Positions 24,054-32,391 are shown, counted from the first letter of the stretch. The stretch is 64,000 bases of DNA from Saccharibacillus sp. O23 (GCF_002205895.1 NZ_NJDE01000003.1:248001-312000), one strand, 5' to 3'. A program made the numbers and translations. The notes: generated by a model from the letters alone, not told the origin.

Positions 24054-24754
24054 GCCTATTGGAGATGAAGCAGGTACAAGCGTATTACGGCGGGATTCAC
24101 GCGCTGAAAGGCATCACGCTCTCCGTCGAACAAGGCGAGATCGTTTCGCTGATCGGGTCCAACGGAGCCGGCAAATCGACGACGCTCAAAGCGGTCTGCG
24201 GTCAGGTCAAGACCAAAGGCGCCATCACCTTCGACGGCAAAGAGATTCAGGCGCAGCCTCCGCACGTCACCGCGCAAAGCGGCATCGCGCACGTGCCGGA
24301 AGGCCGGCGCATTTTCCCCAAGCTTACGGTGAAAGAAAATCTGGAGATGGGCGCTTTCTCGGTCCGGGACAAAAAAGTGATTCAAGAGCGGATCGAGCGG
24401 GCGTTCGCCCATTTCCCGAGACTGAAAGAACGGTACCGGCAGCAGGGCGGGACGATGAGCGGAGGGGAACAGCAGATGCTCGCGATCGCCCGAGCCATGA
24501 TGATGAAGCCGCGCATCCTGCTGCTCGACGAGCCGTCGATGGGCCTTGCGCCGGTCATGGTCGATCAGATCTTCGAGATCATCGAAGAATTGAACCGCGA
24601 AGGCACGACCATTCTGCTCGTGGAACAAAATGCTTATCAGGCGCTTCAGATCGCCGGGCGCGGCTACGTCATTCAGACCGGCGAGATTCTGATGCAGGGC
24701 GACGCGAAGATGCTGCTGCACAGCGAGCTGGTCAAAGAAGCTTATCTGGCTTGA
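24050..24754 (+). CDS. livF: Branched-chain amino acid ABC ATPase LivF
   Basis: A 234-residue ATPase, the second nucleotide-binding subunit of the liv transporter. Walker A is in GSNGAGKST (36-44), with HVPEGRRIFPKLTVKENLEMG, signature MSGGEQQMLAIARAMM, Walker B ILLLDEPSMGLAP and the switch region LLVEQNAYQALQIAGRGYVIQTG. It overlaps livG by 4 bases and ends the operon; the long hairpin at 24808-24873 follows. Confidence 0.94.
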   Translation: MSLLEMKQVQAYYGGIHALKGITLSVEQGEIVSLIGSNGAGKSTTLKAVCGQVKTKGAITFDGKEIQAQPPHVTAQSGIAHVPEGRRIFPKLTVKENLEMGAFSVRDKKVIQERIERAFAHFPRLKERYRQQGGTMSGGEQQMLAIARAMMMKPRILLLDEPSMGLAPVMVDQIFEIIEELNREGTTILLVEQNAYQALQIAGRGYVIQTGEILMQGDAKMLLHSELVKEAYLA

Positions 24755-24807
24755 ACGCGGCGGCGCGGCGGCACGTTCCGACTTCGAACGCCCGGCCAAG
24801 GCCGACG

Positions 24808-24873
24808 AAAAAGCCGAGTCTCGAAACGGCCCCCGCGCGATGCGCGAAGGTCGAATCCCGACTCGGCTTTTTT
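24808..24873. terminator. Terminator after the liv operon
   Basis: AAAAAGCCGAGTC (24808-24820) pairs with GACTCGGCTTTTT (from 24860). The ~39-base loop can itself form a shorter stem. A-run and T-run on either side make it usable for the convergent GGDEF gene too. Confidence 0.82.
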
Positions 24874-24931
24874 ACGTTTATTCATTCGGCGGCGATCCGC
24901 GCTCGGATCGGCTCGGTCGCCCCGGCGCGCC

Positions 24932-26515
24932 TCAGTTCGCTTCCAGCGCTTCTTCGCCTTCCGCGTCGCCGTACAAGACGACGCGATTGCGGCCCAACTT
25001 CTTGGCCCGGTAGAGCGCCTGATCCGCCTGACGCATCAGCGTCTGCATATCCGGCGCTTCCGGCAGGCCGGAAGCCGGAAGCACATGCGAGACGCCGAAG
25101 CTCGACGTGGCGTCGACCTCGCGTCCCTGCGTGACGATCTTCATGCGCTCCACGCCCGAGCGGATCGATTCCGCGACTCCGCGCGCCCGCTCCGGCGAGG
25201 TCTCCGGCAGGCACAAGACGAATTCGTCTCCTCCGTACCGGCCGGCGATTCCCGCCTCGCCCAGCACGCCGCGAATCACGTCCGCGACTCCGGCCAATAC
25301 GAGGTCTCCGGCTTCGTGGCCGAACGTATCGTTGACCTTCTTGAAATGATCCACGTCGAACATGATCACTGCCGCTCCGGAACCGTCGACCGCCAGTTCC
25401 CGCAGCGCCCGTTCGGAACGTTCGATCAGCGCTTTTTTGTTGAACAAATCGGTCAGCCCGTCGGTATTCGCCAGCTTCTGAAGCTTCCATTCCAGCATGA
25501 CCCGCTCCGTAATATCGACGAACGTCACGATGCTGCCCGAGAGGCGGCCGTCGCGATCCCGGATCGGCGAGAAACGCACATGCACGTAAAGCGACTCGCG
25601 GCCGTCCAGCCGAAGATCGCATTCGATTCCTTTTTCCAAGCAGTCCGCGATCGAAGAATAACCCGCCAACACGATCGAGGCATGCTGTCCGACGCTTTCT
25701 TTGCTCAGATCCGGTACCAGCCTCGACATCGCCCGGTTGTAATCCACCACGATTCGCTGCTCGTTCAGCACAAGCACGCCGTTGCCCATATTGTCGAATA
25801 TGATCTCCCGGGCGATCGGCACCACGTTGAACATGCGAAACCGGAATACCGCCATGCTGTGAAAAATAAACGAAACGCTGATAAACACCGGTCCGAGATC
25901 GATGCCGTACGGACTTTTGCCTGCCAGATAATACAGATTGCCGGCTACCGGCACCAGCATGCCCGCGGTCATCGCCAGCATCTGCAGACGGAACCGCGAA
26001 CGCGCCCTCTGCATTCGCATGAGCAGAACGCCGACGCCTAACGCGAGGCAGCCGTACAGATAAACCGTGTGCACCAAGTACCAAGGACCTTTGCCCAATT
26101 CCACGATCGGAAACGGCACATCGGCGCGAAGGCCGACGGACGTATAATACAAATGATGAAAATCGTTGGTATGCTGAAGCACGAAAGTCATCAAAGGAAT
26201 CAGAAACAAACCTCTTCTTTTCCACGGTCCTAACTCGATCCCCGCATACTCGAGACACATCAACAGCGTGAACGCCGGCAGGAACGGCAGAGCGAAATAT
26301 TCGATTCCGATCCAGAATTTGATCTGGGCCAGATCGGCGCTCGTGAGTTCGAACGCGTAACCGAAAGCCAAGATCGCCGCCGACAGCGCGGACAGAATAT
26401 AATAACGGCCTCCCGGCGCGTTGCGGAAACGGAGCATCGCGTACACCGCGAGAAAAAGGCTCAATGCTCCCCCCATTAGAATGACCGATACGTATACGAG
26501 CAATTGCTGCGCCAT
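24932..26515 (-). CDS. 7TM-PAS-GGDEF diguanylate cyclase
   Basis: A 527-residue membrane protein predicted to make cyclic di-GMP. Residues ~1-225 hold seven membrane helices of the histidine-kinase-N-terminal 7TM type (LEYAGIELGPWKRRGLFLIPLMTFVLQHTNDFHHLYY). A PAS domain follows (GNGVLVLNEQRIVVDYNRAMSRLVPD...VTFVDITER), then a GGDEF domain with DGLTDLFNKKA, FDVDHFKKVNDTFGHEAGD and an intact RYGGDEF. There is no EAL domain. The ATG at 26515 is preferred over the GTG at 26521 because GGAG is nine bases upstream of it. Monocistronic. The sensed signal is unknown. Confidence 0.92.
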   Translation of the reverse strand: MAQQLLVYVSVILMGGALSLFLAVYAMLRFRNAPGGRYYILSALSAAILAFGYAFELTSADLAQIKFWIGIEYFALPFLPAFTLLMCLEYAGIELGPWKRRGLFLIPLMTFVLQHTNDFHHLYYTSVGLRADVPFPIVELGKGPWYLVHTVYLYGCLALGVGVLLMRMQRARSRFRLQMLAMTAGMLVPVAGNLYYLAGKSPYGIDLGPVFISVSFIFHSMAVFRFRMFNVVPIAREIIFDNMGNGVLVLNEQRIVVDYNRAMSRLVPDLSKESVGQHASIVLAGYSSIADCLEKGIECDLRLDGRESLYVHVRFSPIRDRDGRLSGSIVTFVDITERVMLEWKLQKLANTDGLTDLFNKKALIERSERALRELAVDGSGAAVIMFDVDHFKKVNDTFGHEAGDLVLAGVADVIRGVLGEAGIAGRYGGDEFVLCLPETSPERARGVAESIRSGVERMKIVTQGREVDATSSFGVSHVLPASGLPEAPDMQTLMRQADQALYRAKKLGRNRVVLYGDAEGEEALEAN

Positions 26516-26696
26516 GTTCACCTACTCCATCCGAGGTCTTCGAAGCTTCTACCCAAACCGTCCGAAAACAACCGACCCGTACGGGTCTTCGACGACGCTC
26601 TATGCTCGCCGTCTATGTATTATAAAGCAGTTTAGCTTGCATTAACCATGTCGTATAAGGGGAATCGGCGTCTTTTGTTCTTAACGGCATGACAAA

Positions 26697-26723
26697 GCCG
26701 CTTCGTCGCTCGGACGAAGCGGC
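26697..26723 (-). terminator. Weak terminator after the SDR gene
   Basis: An 11-bp perfect stem (GCCGCTTCGTC with its complement, 5-base loop) is followed on the minus strand by TTTGTC, a short T-run. Confidence 0.6.
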
Positions 26724-26738
26724 CTTGACGAACCGAAC

Positions 26739-27755
26739 TCAGCCTCTGACTTCGGCGATCGCGCGTTCCAGCGCCGCCGCCACGCGGTCGCACCACGCGT
26801 CGAATTCCGGATCTTCCTGCTGCGCCTCCGGATGATCCAGCATGTACCGGGCCGCTTCTCTCAATCCCTGATCCGCCCGCGTCGTCGCGACGAAATCGGG
26901 CACGAGCCGCTTCAGCTTCGAGTTGTCGAACACGACCGTATTGGCCTTGTCTCCGAGCAGGCTGCCCCGATAATCTTCGTCGCTGCACGCGTCCAGAAAC
27001 GCCGAAGGCACATGCAGGAAGTTCGGCTTGACGCCGAGTTCCGCCGCGACGATCTCGTGAATCTGATTCCAGGTCACGGACTCGTCCGACGTGATATGCA
27101 CCGATTCGCCGATCGCGTGAAGATTGCCCATCAAGCCGACGAAGCCTTTGGCAAAATCGCGGCTGTGCGTGACCGTCCACAGCGAGGTGCCGTCTCCGTG
27201 CACGATGATCGGCTTGCCTTCCTGCATTCTTCGCAGCACCTGCCACGGGCCTTTGCCGCCGTGCACGCCGACCGGAACGGAGCGTTCGCTGTACGTATGG
27301 CTCGGGCGGACGATCGTGATCGGGAAGCCCTGCTCGCGGTACTGCTTCATCAGGTAATCTTCGCAGGCGATCTTGTTGCGGGAATATTCCCAATACGGAT
27401 TCGCCAGCGGCGTTCCTTCCGTAATCCGATAATCCGACAGCGGCGTCTGATAAGCCGAAGCCGAGCTGATGAACATGTACTGCCTCGTCTTATCCTTGAA
27501 CAACCGGTAATCCCGCTCGACCTGTTCCGGAACGAACGCGATAAACTGCGCCACCACGTCGAAATCCAGATCCCCGATCAGTTCCGCGACCTTAGCTTCG
27601 TCATTGATATCGGCCTGCAGAATCTTCGCGCCGGCCGGCAGTCCTTCGTTGCGGTTCCCCCGATTAAGCAAATAAAGTTCGTGCCCCTGCTCCAGCAGCA
27701 GCTTGCTGATCTCCGTGCTGATCGTGCCCGTGCCTCCGATAAATAGCGCTTTCAT
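26739..27755 (-). CDS. Extended SDR / NAD-dependent epimerase-like reductase
   Basis: A 338-residue Rossmann-fold protein. The N-terminal NAD(P) motif GGTGTIS (about residues 8-14) follows a beta strand. YWEYSRNKIACEDYL carries the SDR YxxxK active site with the upstream Ser in FISSASAY. The C-terminal half (VPVGVHGGKGPWQVLRRMQEGKPIIVHGDGTSLWTVTH) resembles isoflavone-reductase/epimerase-like enzymes. GGAGG precedes the ATG. The substrate is not evident. It is transcribed alone and followed by a weak hairpin. Confidence 0.82.
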   Translation of the reverse strand: MKALFIGGTGTISTEISKLLLEQGHELYLLNRGNRNEGLPAGAKILQADINDEAKVAELIGDLDFDVVAQFIAFVPEQVERDYRLFKDKTRQYMFISSASAYQTPLSDYRITEGTPLANPYWEYSRNKIACEDYLMKQYREQGFPITIVRPSHTYSERSVPVGVHGGKGPWQVLRRMQEGKPIIVHGDGTSLWTVTHSRDFAKGFVGLMGNLHAIGESVHITSDESVTWNQIHEIVAAELGVKPNFLHVPSAFLDACSDEDYRGSLLGDKANTVVFDNSKLKRLVPDFVATTRADQGLREAARYMLDHPEAQQEDPEFDAWCDRVAAALERAIAEVRG

Positions 27756-27992
27756 ACGTTCGCCTCCGTTTGCCGAATAAGATGAGCGTGCTGGTTCTTC
27801 CGCGCTTTACGGCATCTACGATAGCATGACGACCGTCCGAATACAAATCGCATCATGCTTTTTCCATACACATACAGATGGAATGCCGCCTTACGCTCTC
27901 TGACTAACAAAAATTTCCACAAAGTGGTTCAAGGCGTGTTTTTATCTTTAAAGTTAAGCGACAGTCATTCCACGGAAAAAGGAGACTCCTCC

Positions 27993-29174
27993 ATGAAAAA
28001 GCCGCTTCGCCCTCTCTTTTTGCTGATGCTCTGCTTGGTTCTGACCGCTCTGCCTGCAACCGCTTTCGGCGCTTCGGCGCCCACGACCAAGACGCCCGCA
28101 GCCGATCTGCGCACCACGATGGCCAAGATTCACGGCGAACATGCTTACTACACAGTAATCGCCATGCAGAAAAGATTCGATAAAGCTCCCGACGCGTCCG
28201 AAGCGATGAACCTCGTGACCGCCAATTCCGACACGGCGACGATGATGGTCTCGGAGCTGTACGGTCAGAGCGCGGCCCAGACTTTCCGGGGCGGATGGGA
28301 CAAACACGTCTCGCTGCTGATGGATTACGTCGACGCGACGATCGCCAAGAACGACGCCGCCCGCAAGCAGGCTACGGCCGCGCTCAAAGCGAACGCCGCT
28401 TCCATGTCCGCCGTCCTGAACAATCTCAATCCGTATCTGGATCGCAAGACCGTCGAGAAAAGCCTGCTGGTGCACGAGCAGGATCTGCTGCAAGCGTTCG
28501 ACGGTTACGCCTCGGGCAAATACGCCGCGGCTTATACCGCCGCGCATAACGCGTACGTCCATACCGCAACGCTCGGCGCCATGATGGCGACCGCGATCAC
28601 GAAGCAGTTCCCGGCCAAGTTCGACCGCACGACCACGCAGACGAGCGCGGCTTATCTGCGTCAGCAGATGGGGCAAGGACTGGGCGAGCACGCGATCTTG
28701 TCGATCCTCGTGCTTCAGAAAGCCCATGACAAAGCGCCGGATTACAACGGCGCCAAAGCGGCTCTGGACAAAAACACCGCCGCGCTGACGGCCACGCACC
28801 GCAAACTGTTCGGAGCCGGCGCGGCGACCACGTTCAATCAGCAGTGGAACCGCCATATCGCCGATTATCAAGCTTACCTCAAAGCGACGCTGGCCGGTAA
28901 CGAAGCGGGCCGCAAAGCCGCGAAAGCCGATCTGGGCGATTTCGTCGCCAAGCTCACCGCGTTCCAAGTGAACCGCCTGCCGCTCGACAAAACGATGACG
29001 TATCAGGCCAACGCGATGCACGGCGCGCACGTGATCACGGCGATCGATTCGTATCATAACGCCAACTATGCCAAAACGTATCAGGCGCTTCGCATCGGCT
29101 ACAACCATATGTGGATGACCGGCAACGATCTGTCGGAAGCGGTGGTGAAGAAGATGCCGGGGATGTTCAAATAA
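27993..29174 (+). CDS. Secreted protein with two tandem helical domains
   Basis: A 393-residue exported protein. A signal peptide (KKPLRPLFLLMLCLVLTALPATAFGA) ends near residue 26. Two similar ~165-residue helical domains follow: the first starts at LRTTMAKIHGEHAYYTVIAMQK, the second at LRQQMGQGLGEHAILSILVLQK. Each has a GEHA...Q...FDKAPD/HDKAPD pattern, a WxKH/WxRH motif and a late LxxxMxxA-xxKxxPxxF end. Conserved His residues in both copies suggest metal or cofactor binding. I recognise no named function; similar modules occur in secreted Paenibacillus proteins. GGAGACTCCTCC precedes the ATG at 27993; the upstream open part lacks a ribosome site. Confidence 0.8.
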   Translation: MKKPLRPLFLLMLCLVLTALPATAFGASAPTTKTPAADLRTTMAKIHGEHAYYTVIAMQKRFDKAPDASEAMNLVTANSDTATMMVSELYGQSAAQTFRGGWDKHVSLLMDYVDATIAKNDAARKQATAALKANAASMSAVLNNLNPYLDRKTVEKSLLVHEQDLLQAFDGYASGKYAAAYTAAHNAYVHTATLGAMMATAITKQFPAKFDRTTTQTSAAYLRQQMGQGLGEHAILSILVLQKAHDKAPDYNGAKAALDKNTAALTATHRKLFGAGAATTFNQQWNRHIADYQAYLKATLAGNEAGRKAAKADLGDFVAKLTAFQVNRLPLDKTMTYQANAMHGAHVITAIDSYHNANYAKTYQALRIGYNHMWMTGNDLSEAVVKKMPGMFK

Positions 29175-29215
29175 GGCTAGGGGAGCTTCGGGAAGCTTCT
29201 GTTCCGATCGCTGTT

Positions 29216-29262
29216 GAAACCGGGAAGCTGGATGAGGTTGAATGTGGAGGCTTCCCGGTTTC
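29216..29262. repeat. 13-bp inverted repeat without T-run
   Basis: GAAACCGGGAAGC (29216-29228) and its exact complement (29250-29262) flank a 21-base loop just after the tandem-domain gene. It may be an mRNA 3' stem-loop; a true terminator follows at 29341. Confidence 0.5.
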
Positions 29263-29340
29263 AAAGGCGAACGTTAACACTTCTCCACAGAACTTCCCTA
29301 CGCTCTTCGAGCCTTATAATTAGATAATAGAGTAAAAACG

Positions 29341-29374
29341 AAAGAGGAACGGCTAAGGCTGTTCCTCTTTTTCG
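29341..29374. terminator. Bidirectional terminator
   Basis: AAAGAGGAAC (29341-29350) pairs with GTTCCTCTTT (29361-29370), followed by T residues and preceded by an A-rich stretch. It lies between the convergent tandem-domain and oxidoreductase genes. Confidence 0.85.
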
Positions 29375-29410
29375 TGCAGGCTGACCGTATCCGCTGACAC
29401 CAGTTCGGGA

Positions 29411-29998
29411 TCAGGCAGTGATCGTGCGGAAATACCGGTACACTTTGTCCAACTTCTGCTCGTGTTTGCCTTTCGGGGTCTCCATATAACCGAATTCGAA
29501 GAACTTCACTTTCTTGATGCCGACGAAATTGAACAGCGCTTTGCGCAGCAGGATCTGATGAGCGTTGCCCAGCCACCAGCGAAGATAACCGGTCGGTCCT
29601 TTCATGACGGAGATGCAGACAACCGATTTGCCTTTGAGAAGACCTTCCGCAATCCATCCTTTCGTGTCCCGGTACGCGAAGTTCGAAGCGAACATCTGGT
29701 CGATAAAGCCCATCATCATGGCCGGAGGACGTCCCCACCAGATCGGATAGACGAACACGATCTTGTCGGCCCACAGGATCAGTTCGCGGTGGCGCGCAAG
29801 CTTCGGATCGATATGCATATCGCGTCTTCTTTTCTCTTCGTTAAAGACCAGCAGCGGATCGAATCCTTCTTCGTATAGATCGAGCACGCGCGTTTCTTTC
29901 ACCTCGCGATTCTCTTCCCCTCCGCGCAGCACCTGCTGCATGAAAGCATAGCTCAAACTCTTATGGTTCGGGTGAACGTAGATCAGCAGCATGTTCAT
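29411..29998 (-). CDS. NAD(P)H-dependent flavodoxin-fold oxidoreductase
   Basis: A 195-residue flavin reductase of the NQO/MdaB-KefF type. Typical segments are MLLIYVHPNHKSLSYAFMQQVL, VLDLYEEGFDPLL, WADKIVFVYPIWWGRPPAMMMGFIDQMF (flavin and quinone pocket) and LLKGKSVVCISVMKGPTGYLRWW. It probably reduces quinones or other electrophiles with FMN or FAD. GGGAGCG precedes the ATG. It is divergent from a MarR regulator, with two operator-like palindromes between them, a classic arrangement for quinone- or electrophile-responsive control. Confidence 0.87.
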   Translation of the reverse strand: MNMLLIYVHPNHKSLSYAFMQQVLRGGEENREVKETRVLDLYEEGFDPLLVFNEEKRRRDMHIDPKLARHRELILWADKIVFVYPIWWGRPPAMMMGFIDQMFASNFAYRDTKGWIAEGLLKGKSVVCISVMKGPTGYLRWWLGNAHQILLRKALFNFVGIKKVKFFEFGYMETPKGKHEQKLDKVYRYFRTITA

Positions 29999-30016
29999 GT
30001 TTTTCGCTCCCTTTAC

Positions 30017-30030
30017 TTATCTTTTGATAA
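30017..30030. promoter_or_regulatory. Candidate MarR operator 1
   Basis: TTATC-TTTT-GATAA is a perfect inverted repeat in the divergent region, close to the start of the flavodoxin-fold oxidoreductase gene. Its spacing and symmetry fit a MarR dimer site; the assignment comes from position. Confidence 0.55.
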
Positions 30031-30057
30031 CTAAAAGGTAGCACGTCGATCATATAG

Positions 30058-30071
30058 TTGTCAAATGATAA
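30058..30071. promoter_or_regulatory. Candidate MarR operator 2
   Basis: TTGTC-AAAT-GATAA is a second, one-mismatch copy of the same dyad. Its centre is 41 bp (about four helical turns) from the first, so two dimers would bind the same face of DNA. Confidence 0.5.
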
Positions 30072-30119
30072 TTGTTTATAGATAAGTTTTTTGCTATGTT
30101 GAACGCAAGAGGTGAGAAG

Positions 30120-30548
30120 ATGACTCATGATGTTTTATTCCAGAAATTCGTCGCGTTCACGGCAGCCGTTCACGAAGTTACCCACGAGCTGACCCGAGGC
30201 GTGAAGAACGAAGACGTGACGCCCGTTCAATATAAAATTCTCGAATATATGATGGTCAGCCAACCGGTGACGCCGAGCGAGATCGCGGATTGCGCCGATC
30301 TGTCGCTGCCGAACACGAGCCGCGAACTGCGCAAGCTGATCGAGAAAGGCCTCTGCGAAAAAGCGACCGACGACGCCGACCGACGGCGGCAGTTATTCCG
30401 GTTGTCCGCGGACGGTCAAGCGATGATGGGCCGGATCTTCGGGCAGGCGCAGCAGGGCTTCGAAGAACGGGTCGCGGGACTGACGGAGACGGAACTGCAA
30501 GAGTTGGAACAAGCGCTCGAACTGCTTCAGAAGAAAGTTTTCCGTTAA
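30120..30548 (+). CDS. MarR family transcriptional regulator
   Basis: A 142-residue winged-helix regulator. The DNA-binding core is VTPVQYKILEYMMVSQPVTPSEIADCADLSLPNTSRELRKLIEKGLCEKATDDADRRRQLFRLSADG, with the DxRxR wing. N- and C-terminal helices form the dimer interface. One Cys lies in the recognition region (ADCADLS) and could sense thiol-reactive compounds, though this is a guess. The ATG at 30120 is preferred because AGAGGTGAGAAG directly precedes it. It is divergent from the oxidoreductase it probably represses. Confidence 0.9.
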   Translation: MTHDVLFQKFVAFTAAVHEVTHELTRGVKNEDVTPVQYKILEYMMVSQPVTPSEIADCADLSLPNTSRELRKLIEKGLCEKATDDADRRRQLFRLSADGQAMMGRIFGQAQQGFEERVAGLTETELQELEQALELLQKKVFR

Positions 30549-30602
30549 AAAAAGCGCAGATTCGTTTTCGAAGTCTCCTCTTCGAAACGAATCTGCGCTT
30601 TT
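30548..30602. terminator. Bidirectional terminator
   Basis: A stem of at least 17 bp (AAAAGCGCAGATTCGTT at 30549-30565 with 30585-30601) has A- and T-runs on both sides. It ends the MarR gene and the convergent FMN reductase gene. Confidence 0.9.
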
Positions 30603-30612
30603 GCGGTTCGTC

Positions 30613-31179
30613 TTACTTCGCTTCGCGTGATCGGACGTCTCGTACCAGCGAATCCGCGAGTTTTTGCAGATCGGACACGAGAGCTTCGTCTTTGAGCCGG
30701 CCGTCCGCCGCGAATTTGAGCGTGATTCCGGGAATCGGCAAAGTTCGTTCGTCGGGAATGTTCGCGCTCATCATTCGCAAGGTTCCCGTCAATGATTCCA
30801 GTGTGACCGCTCCGCCTTCCGGGTAAGGAGACGCGCTGATCGCCGCCGTCGGCTTGTCGACGAATTCGCCGGAAGACACGATCCAATCCAGCGCGTTTTT
30901 CAGCGAACCCGGCAGGCCGCGCGCGTATTCCGGCGTGCAGATCACGACCGCATCGACCGAACCGAGCAGCTTCCGCCAGCTCTGCACCGCTTCGCTTCGC
31001 CATTGTTCGTCGCCGTCCAGATCCGGATTGAAATGCGGCAGTTCCGCCAATCCGTCATAAGTTTCGTAAGTCGCCTCGACAGGCAGCAGCTCCGCAACAG
31101 CCGTCAGCAATCGCGAGTTGGCGGATTTCTCCCGCAGGCTTCCCGAGATGCCCAGAATTCGAATCGCCGCATGTTCCAT
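30613..31179 (-). CDS. NADPH-dependent FMN reductase
   Basis: A 188-residue flavodoxin-like reductase. The N-terminal phosphate-binding loop is ILGISGSLREKSANSRLL, followed by VDAVVICTPEYARGLPGSLKNALDWIVSSGEFVDKPTAAISASP, which is the family signature around FMN. It likely supplies reduced FMN or reduces azo, quinone or chromate compounds. GGGAAAAG stands before the ATG. It appears monocistronic. It is a different family branch from the 29411-29998 enzyme. Confidence 0.87.
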   Translation of the reverse strand: MEHAAIRILGISGSLREKSANSRLLTAVAELLPVEATYETYDGLAELPHFNPDLDGDEQWRSEAVQSWRKLLGSVDAVVICTPEYARGLPGSLKNALDWIVSSGEFVDKPTAAISASPYPEGGAVTLESLTGTLRMMSANIPDERTLPIPGITLKFAADGRLKDEALVSDLQKLADSLVRDVRSREAK

Positions 31180-31274
31180 TTCTTTTCCCGCCTTTTCGCA
31201 TAAAATTTAAAGTTCGCTGCTCCGTATCCTGTCCATCATAACGCATCAAGTCCGCTATCCCGAAATGCGGATAC

Positions 31275-31317
31275 GAAAAAGCCGCAGGCGCGATACGATC
31301 GCCGGCGGCTTGTTTTT
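31275..31317 (-). terminator. Terminator of the ArsR-SRPBCC operon
   Basis: On the minus strand AAGCCGCC...GGCGATC...GCGGCTT forms an interrupted stem (31305-31311 with 31279-31285 plus inner pairs) followed by TTTTT. Confidence 0.75.
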
Positions 31318-31341
31318 TGTGGTATTCCGCGGTTCGGATAC

Positions 31342-31839
31342 TCAGCCCAGATATTCGTCCAGCCGATCCCAAGTCTCGCGAATGCCCTGCTCCATGCCCA
31401 TCTCGATCACGGTCTTCAGCGACTCTTCCGAATCGTACAGCGTACGCGAGATCACTTTCGTTCCGCCTTCGATTTCTTCGAAGATCAAGGTCGTGTCGGA
31501 CGGCGGCAGTTCCTCGTTGAGGCTGCCTTCCGCGTCGGAGAAATAATCGGTGTAGACGAACGAATTCGGCGCGTCGATCGACCGATACACCGCTTTGCCC
31601 CACGATTCCATGCCCAAGTATTCGCCCTGATTCTCGTCTTTGCAGGTCATGCAGTAATGCCACGAACCTTCCGGGCGGAAATCGAGGCTGCACGCCGTCA
31701 GTTCCCAACCTCTCGGTCCCCACCAATGCTTCAGATGCTCGCAGGAGGTGAACGCGGCGAATACTTTTTCCTTAGGCGCTCTGAAGATCCGTTCCATCGC
31801 AAATTCCAGTCCTTCGGCCTTGATGTTCATCTCGGTCAT
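31342..31839 (-). CDS. SRPBCC (AHSA1-like) protein
   Basis: A 165-residue START/Bet v 1-fold protein of the activator-of-Hsp90-ATPase-homologue group. AMERIFRAPKEKVFAAFTSCEHLKHWWGPRGWELTACSLDFRPEGSWHYCM and the end MEQGIRETWDRLDEYLG are hallmarks. The hydrophobic cavity usually binds a lipid-like ligand. It sits 39 bases after an ArsR gene on the same strand, the widespread ArsR-SRPBCC pair. GAGGAGG precedes the ATG. Ligand and physiological role are unknown. Confidence 0.88.
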   Translation of the reverse strand: MTEMNIKAEGLEFAMERIFRAPKEKVFAAFTSCEHLKHWWGPRGWELTACSLDFRPEGSWHYCMTCKDENQGEYLGMESWGKAVYRSIDAPNSFVYTDYFSDAEGSLNEELPPSDTTLIFEEIEGGTKVISRTLYDSEESLKTVIEMGMEQGIRETWDRLDEYLG

Positions 31840-31878
31840 GCGGAGTTCCTCCTCGGAATATCGAAATGGGGCCAGCCG

Positions 31879-32199
31879 TCAATCTTCCATCGTTTGCAAA
31901 TAGTCGTCCAACCGGTCGAAACGTTCGTTCCACAATTCCCGATAACCCGCCAGCCAGCGCTCCAACTGTCGAAAAGGTTCCGGCCGAAGCCGATACGTTC
32001 GCCGGTTCGCTTCCGCCTGCACGTCCACCACGCCCGCCTGCTGCAGCACCTTCAGATGCTTCGACGCCTGCGGCTGCCGGATCTTCAAGCGTTCCGCGAT
32101 CTCGCCCACGCCGAGCGGCCCGCCGCGCAGCAGCTTGACGATCCGCATGCGGCTCGGTTCCGCCAGCGCCGCGAATAAAGCCGTGTTTTCTTCGTCCAT
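31879..32199 (-). CDS. ArsR family transcriptional repressor
   Basis: A 106-residue winged-helix repressor: LFAALAEPSRMRIVKLLRGGPLGVGEIAERLKIRQPQASKHLKVLQQAGVVDVQAEANRRTYRLRPEP. No Cys metal site is visible, so it belongs to the non-metal branch that accompanies SRPBCC proteins. The ATG at 32199 is chosen from family length; an in-frame GTG at 32275-32277 would add 26 basic residues, and neither start has a strong ribosome site. A sigma-A promoter overlapped by a perfect palindrome lies upstream (32313-32350), implying autorepression. Confidence 0.87.
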   Translation of the reverse strand: MDEENTALFAALAEPSRMRIVKLLRGGPLGVGEIAERLKIRQPQASKHLKVLQQAGVVDVQAEANRRTYRLRPEPFRQLERWLAGYRELWNERFDRLDDYLQTMED

Positions 32200-32312
32200 A
32201 CCGTTTCTGCGCGGTTTTTCGTATCGGCGGATCGTCGAGCGTTCCCGATCGCTTTCCACCGACCCGCGCAAGATCACCTCGTCTTTCCGCTTCGGTTCGT
32301 CTTGTTACGTTC

Positions 32313-32341
32313 ACTATAACCGAATTGAATATTCCTGTAAA
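32313..32341 (-). promoter_or_regulatory. Sigma-A promoter of the ArsR-SRPBCC operon
   Basis: On the minus strand TTTACA (32336-32341) and TATAGT (32313-32318) are separated by exactly 17 bp. The -35 box lies inside the 32327-32350 palindrome. Confidence 0.75.
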
Positions 32342-32350
32342 GGAATATTC
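32327..32350. promoter_or_regulatory. Candidate ArsR operator
   Basis: GAATATTCCT and AGGAATATTC form a perfect 10-bp inverted repeat around GTAA, covering the -35 box of the ArsR promoter. Perfect symmetry and overlap with the promoter fit an autoregulatory repressor site. Confidence 0.7.
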
Positions 32351-32362
32351 GAAAATCATACG

Positions 32363-32391
32363 CAAAAAACCCGCGCCAAGATAGCGCGGGT
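32363..32391 (-). terminator. Terminator of the LLM monooxygenase gene
   Basis: ACCCGCGC (minus strand) pairs across a 7-base loop with GCGCGGGT and runs into TTTTTT. Confidence 0.85.

Noticed and set aside
32200-32277. ArsR start at GTG 32275-32277
   Set aside because: It would add a basic stretch atypical of ArsR proteins. It is not fully excluded, because neither start has a strong ribosome site.
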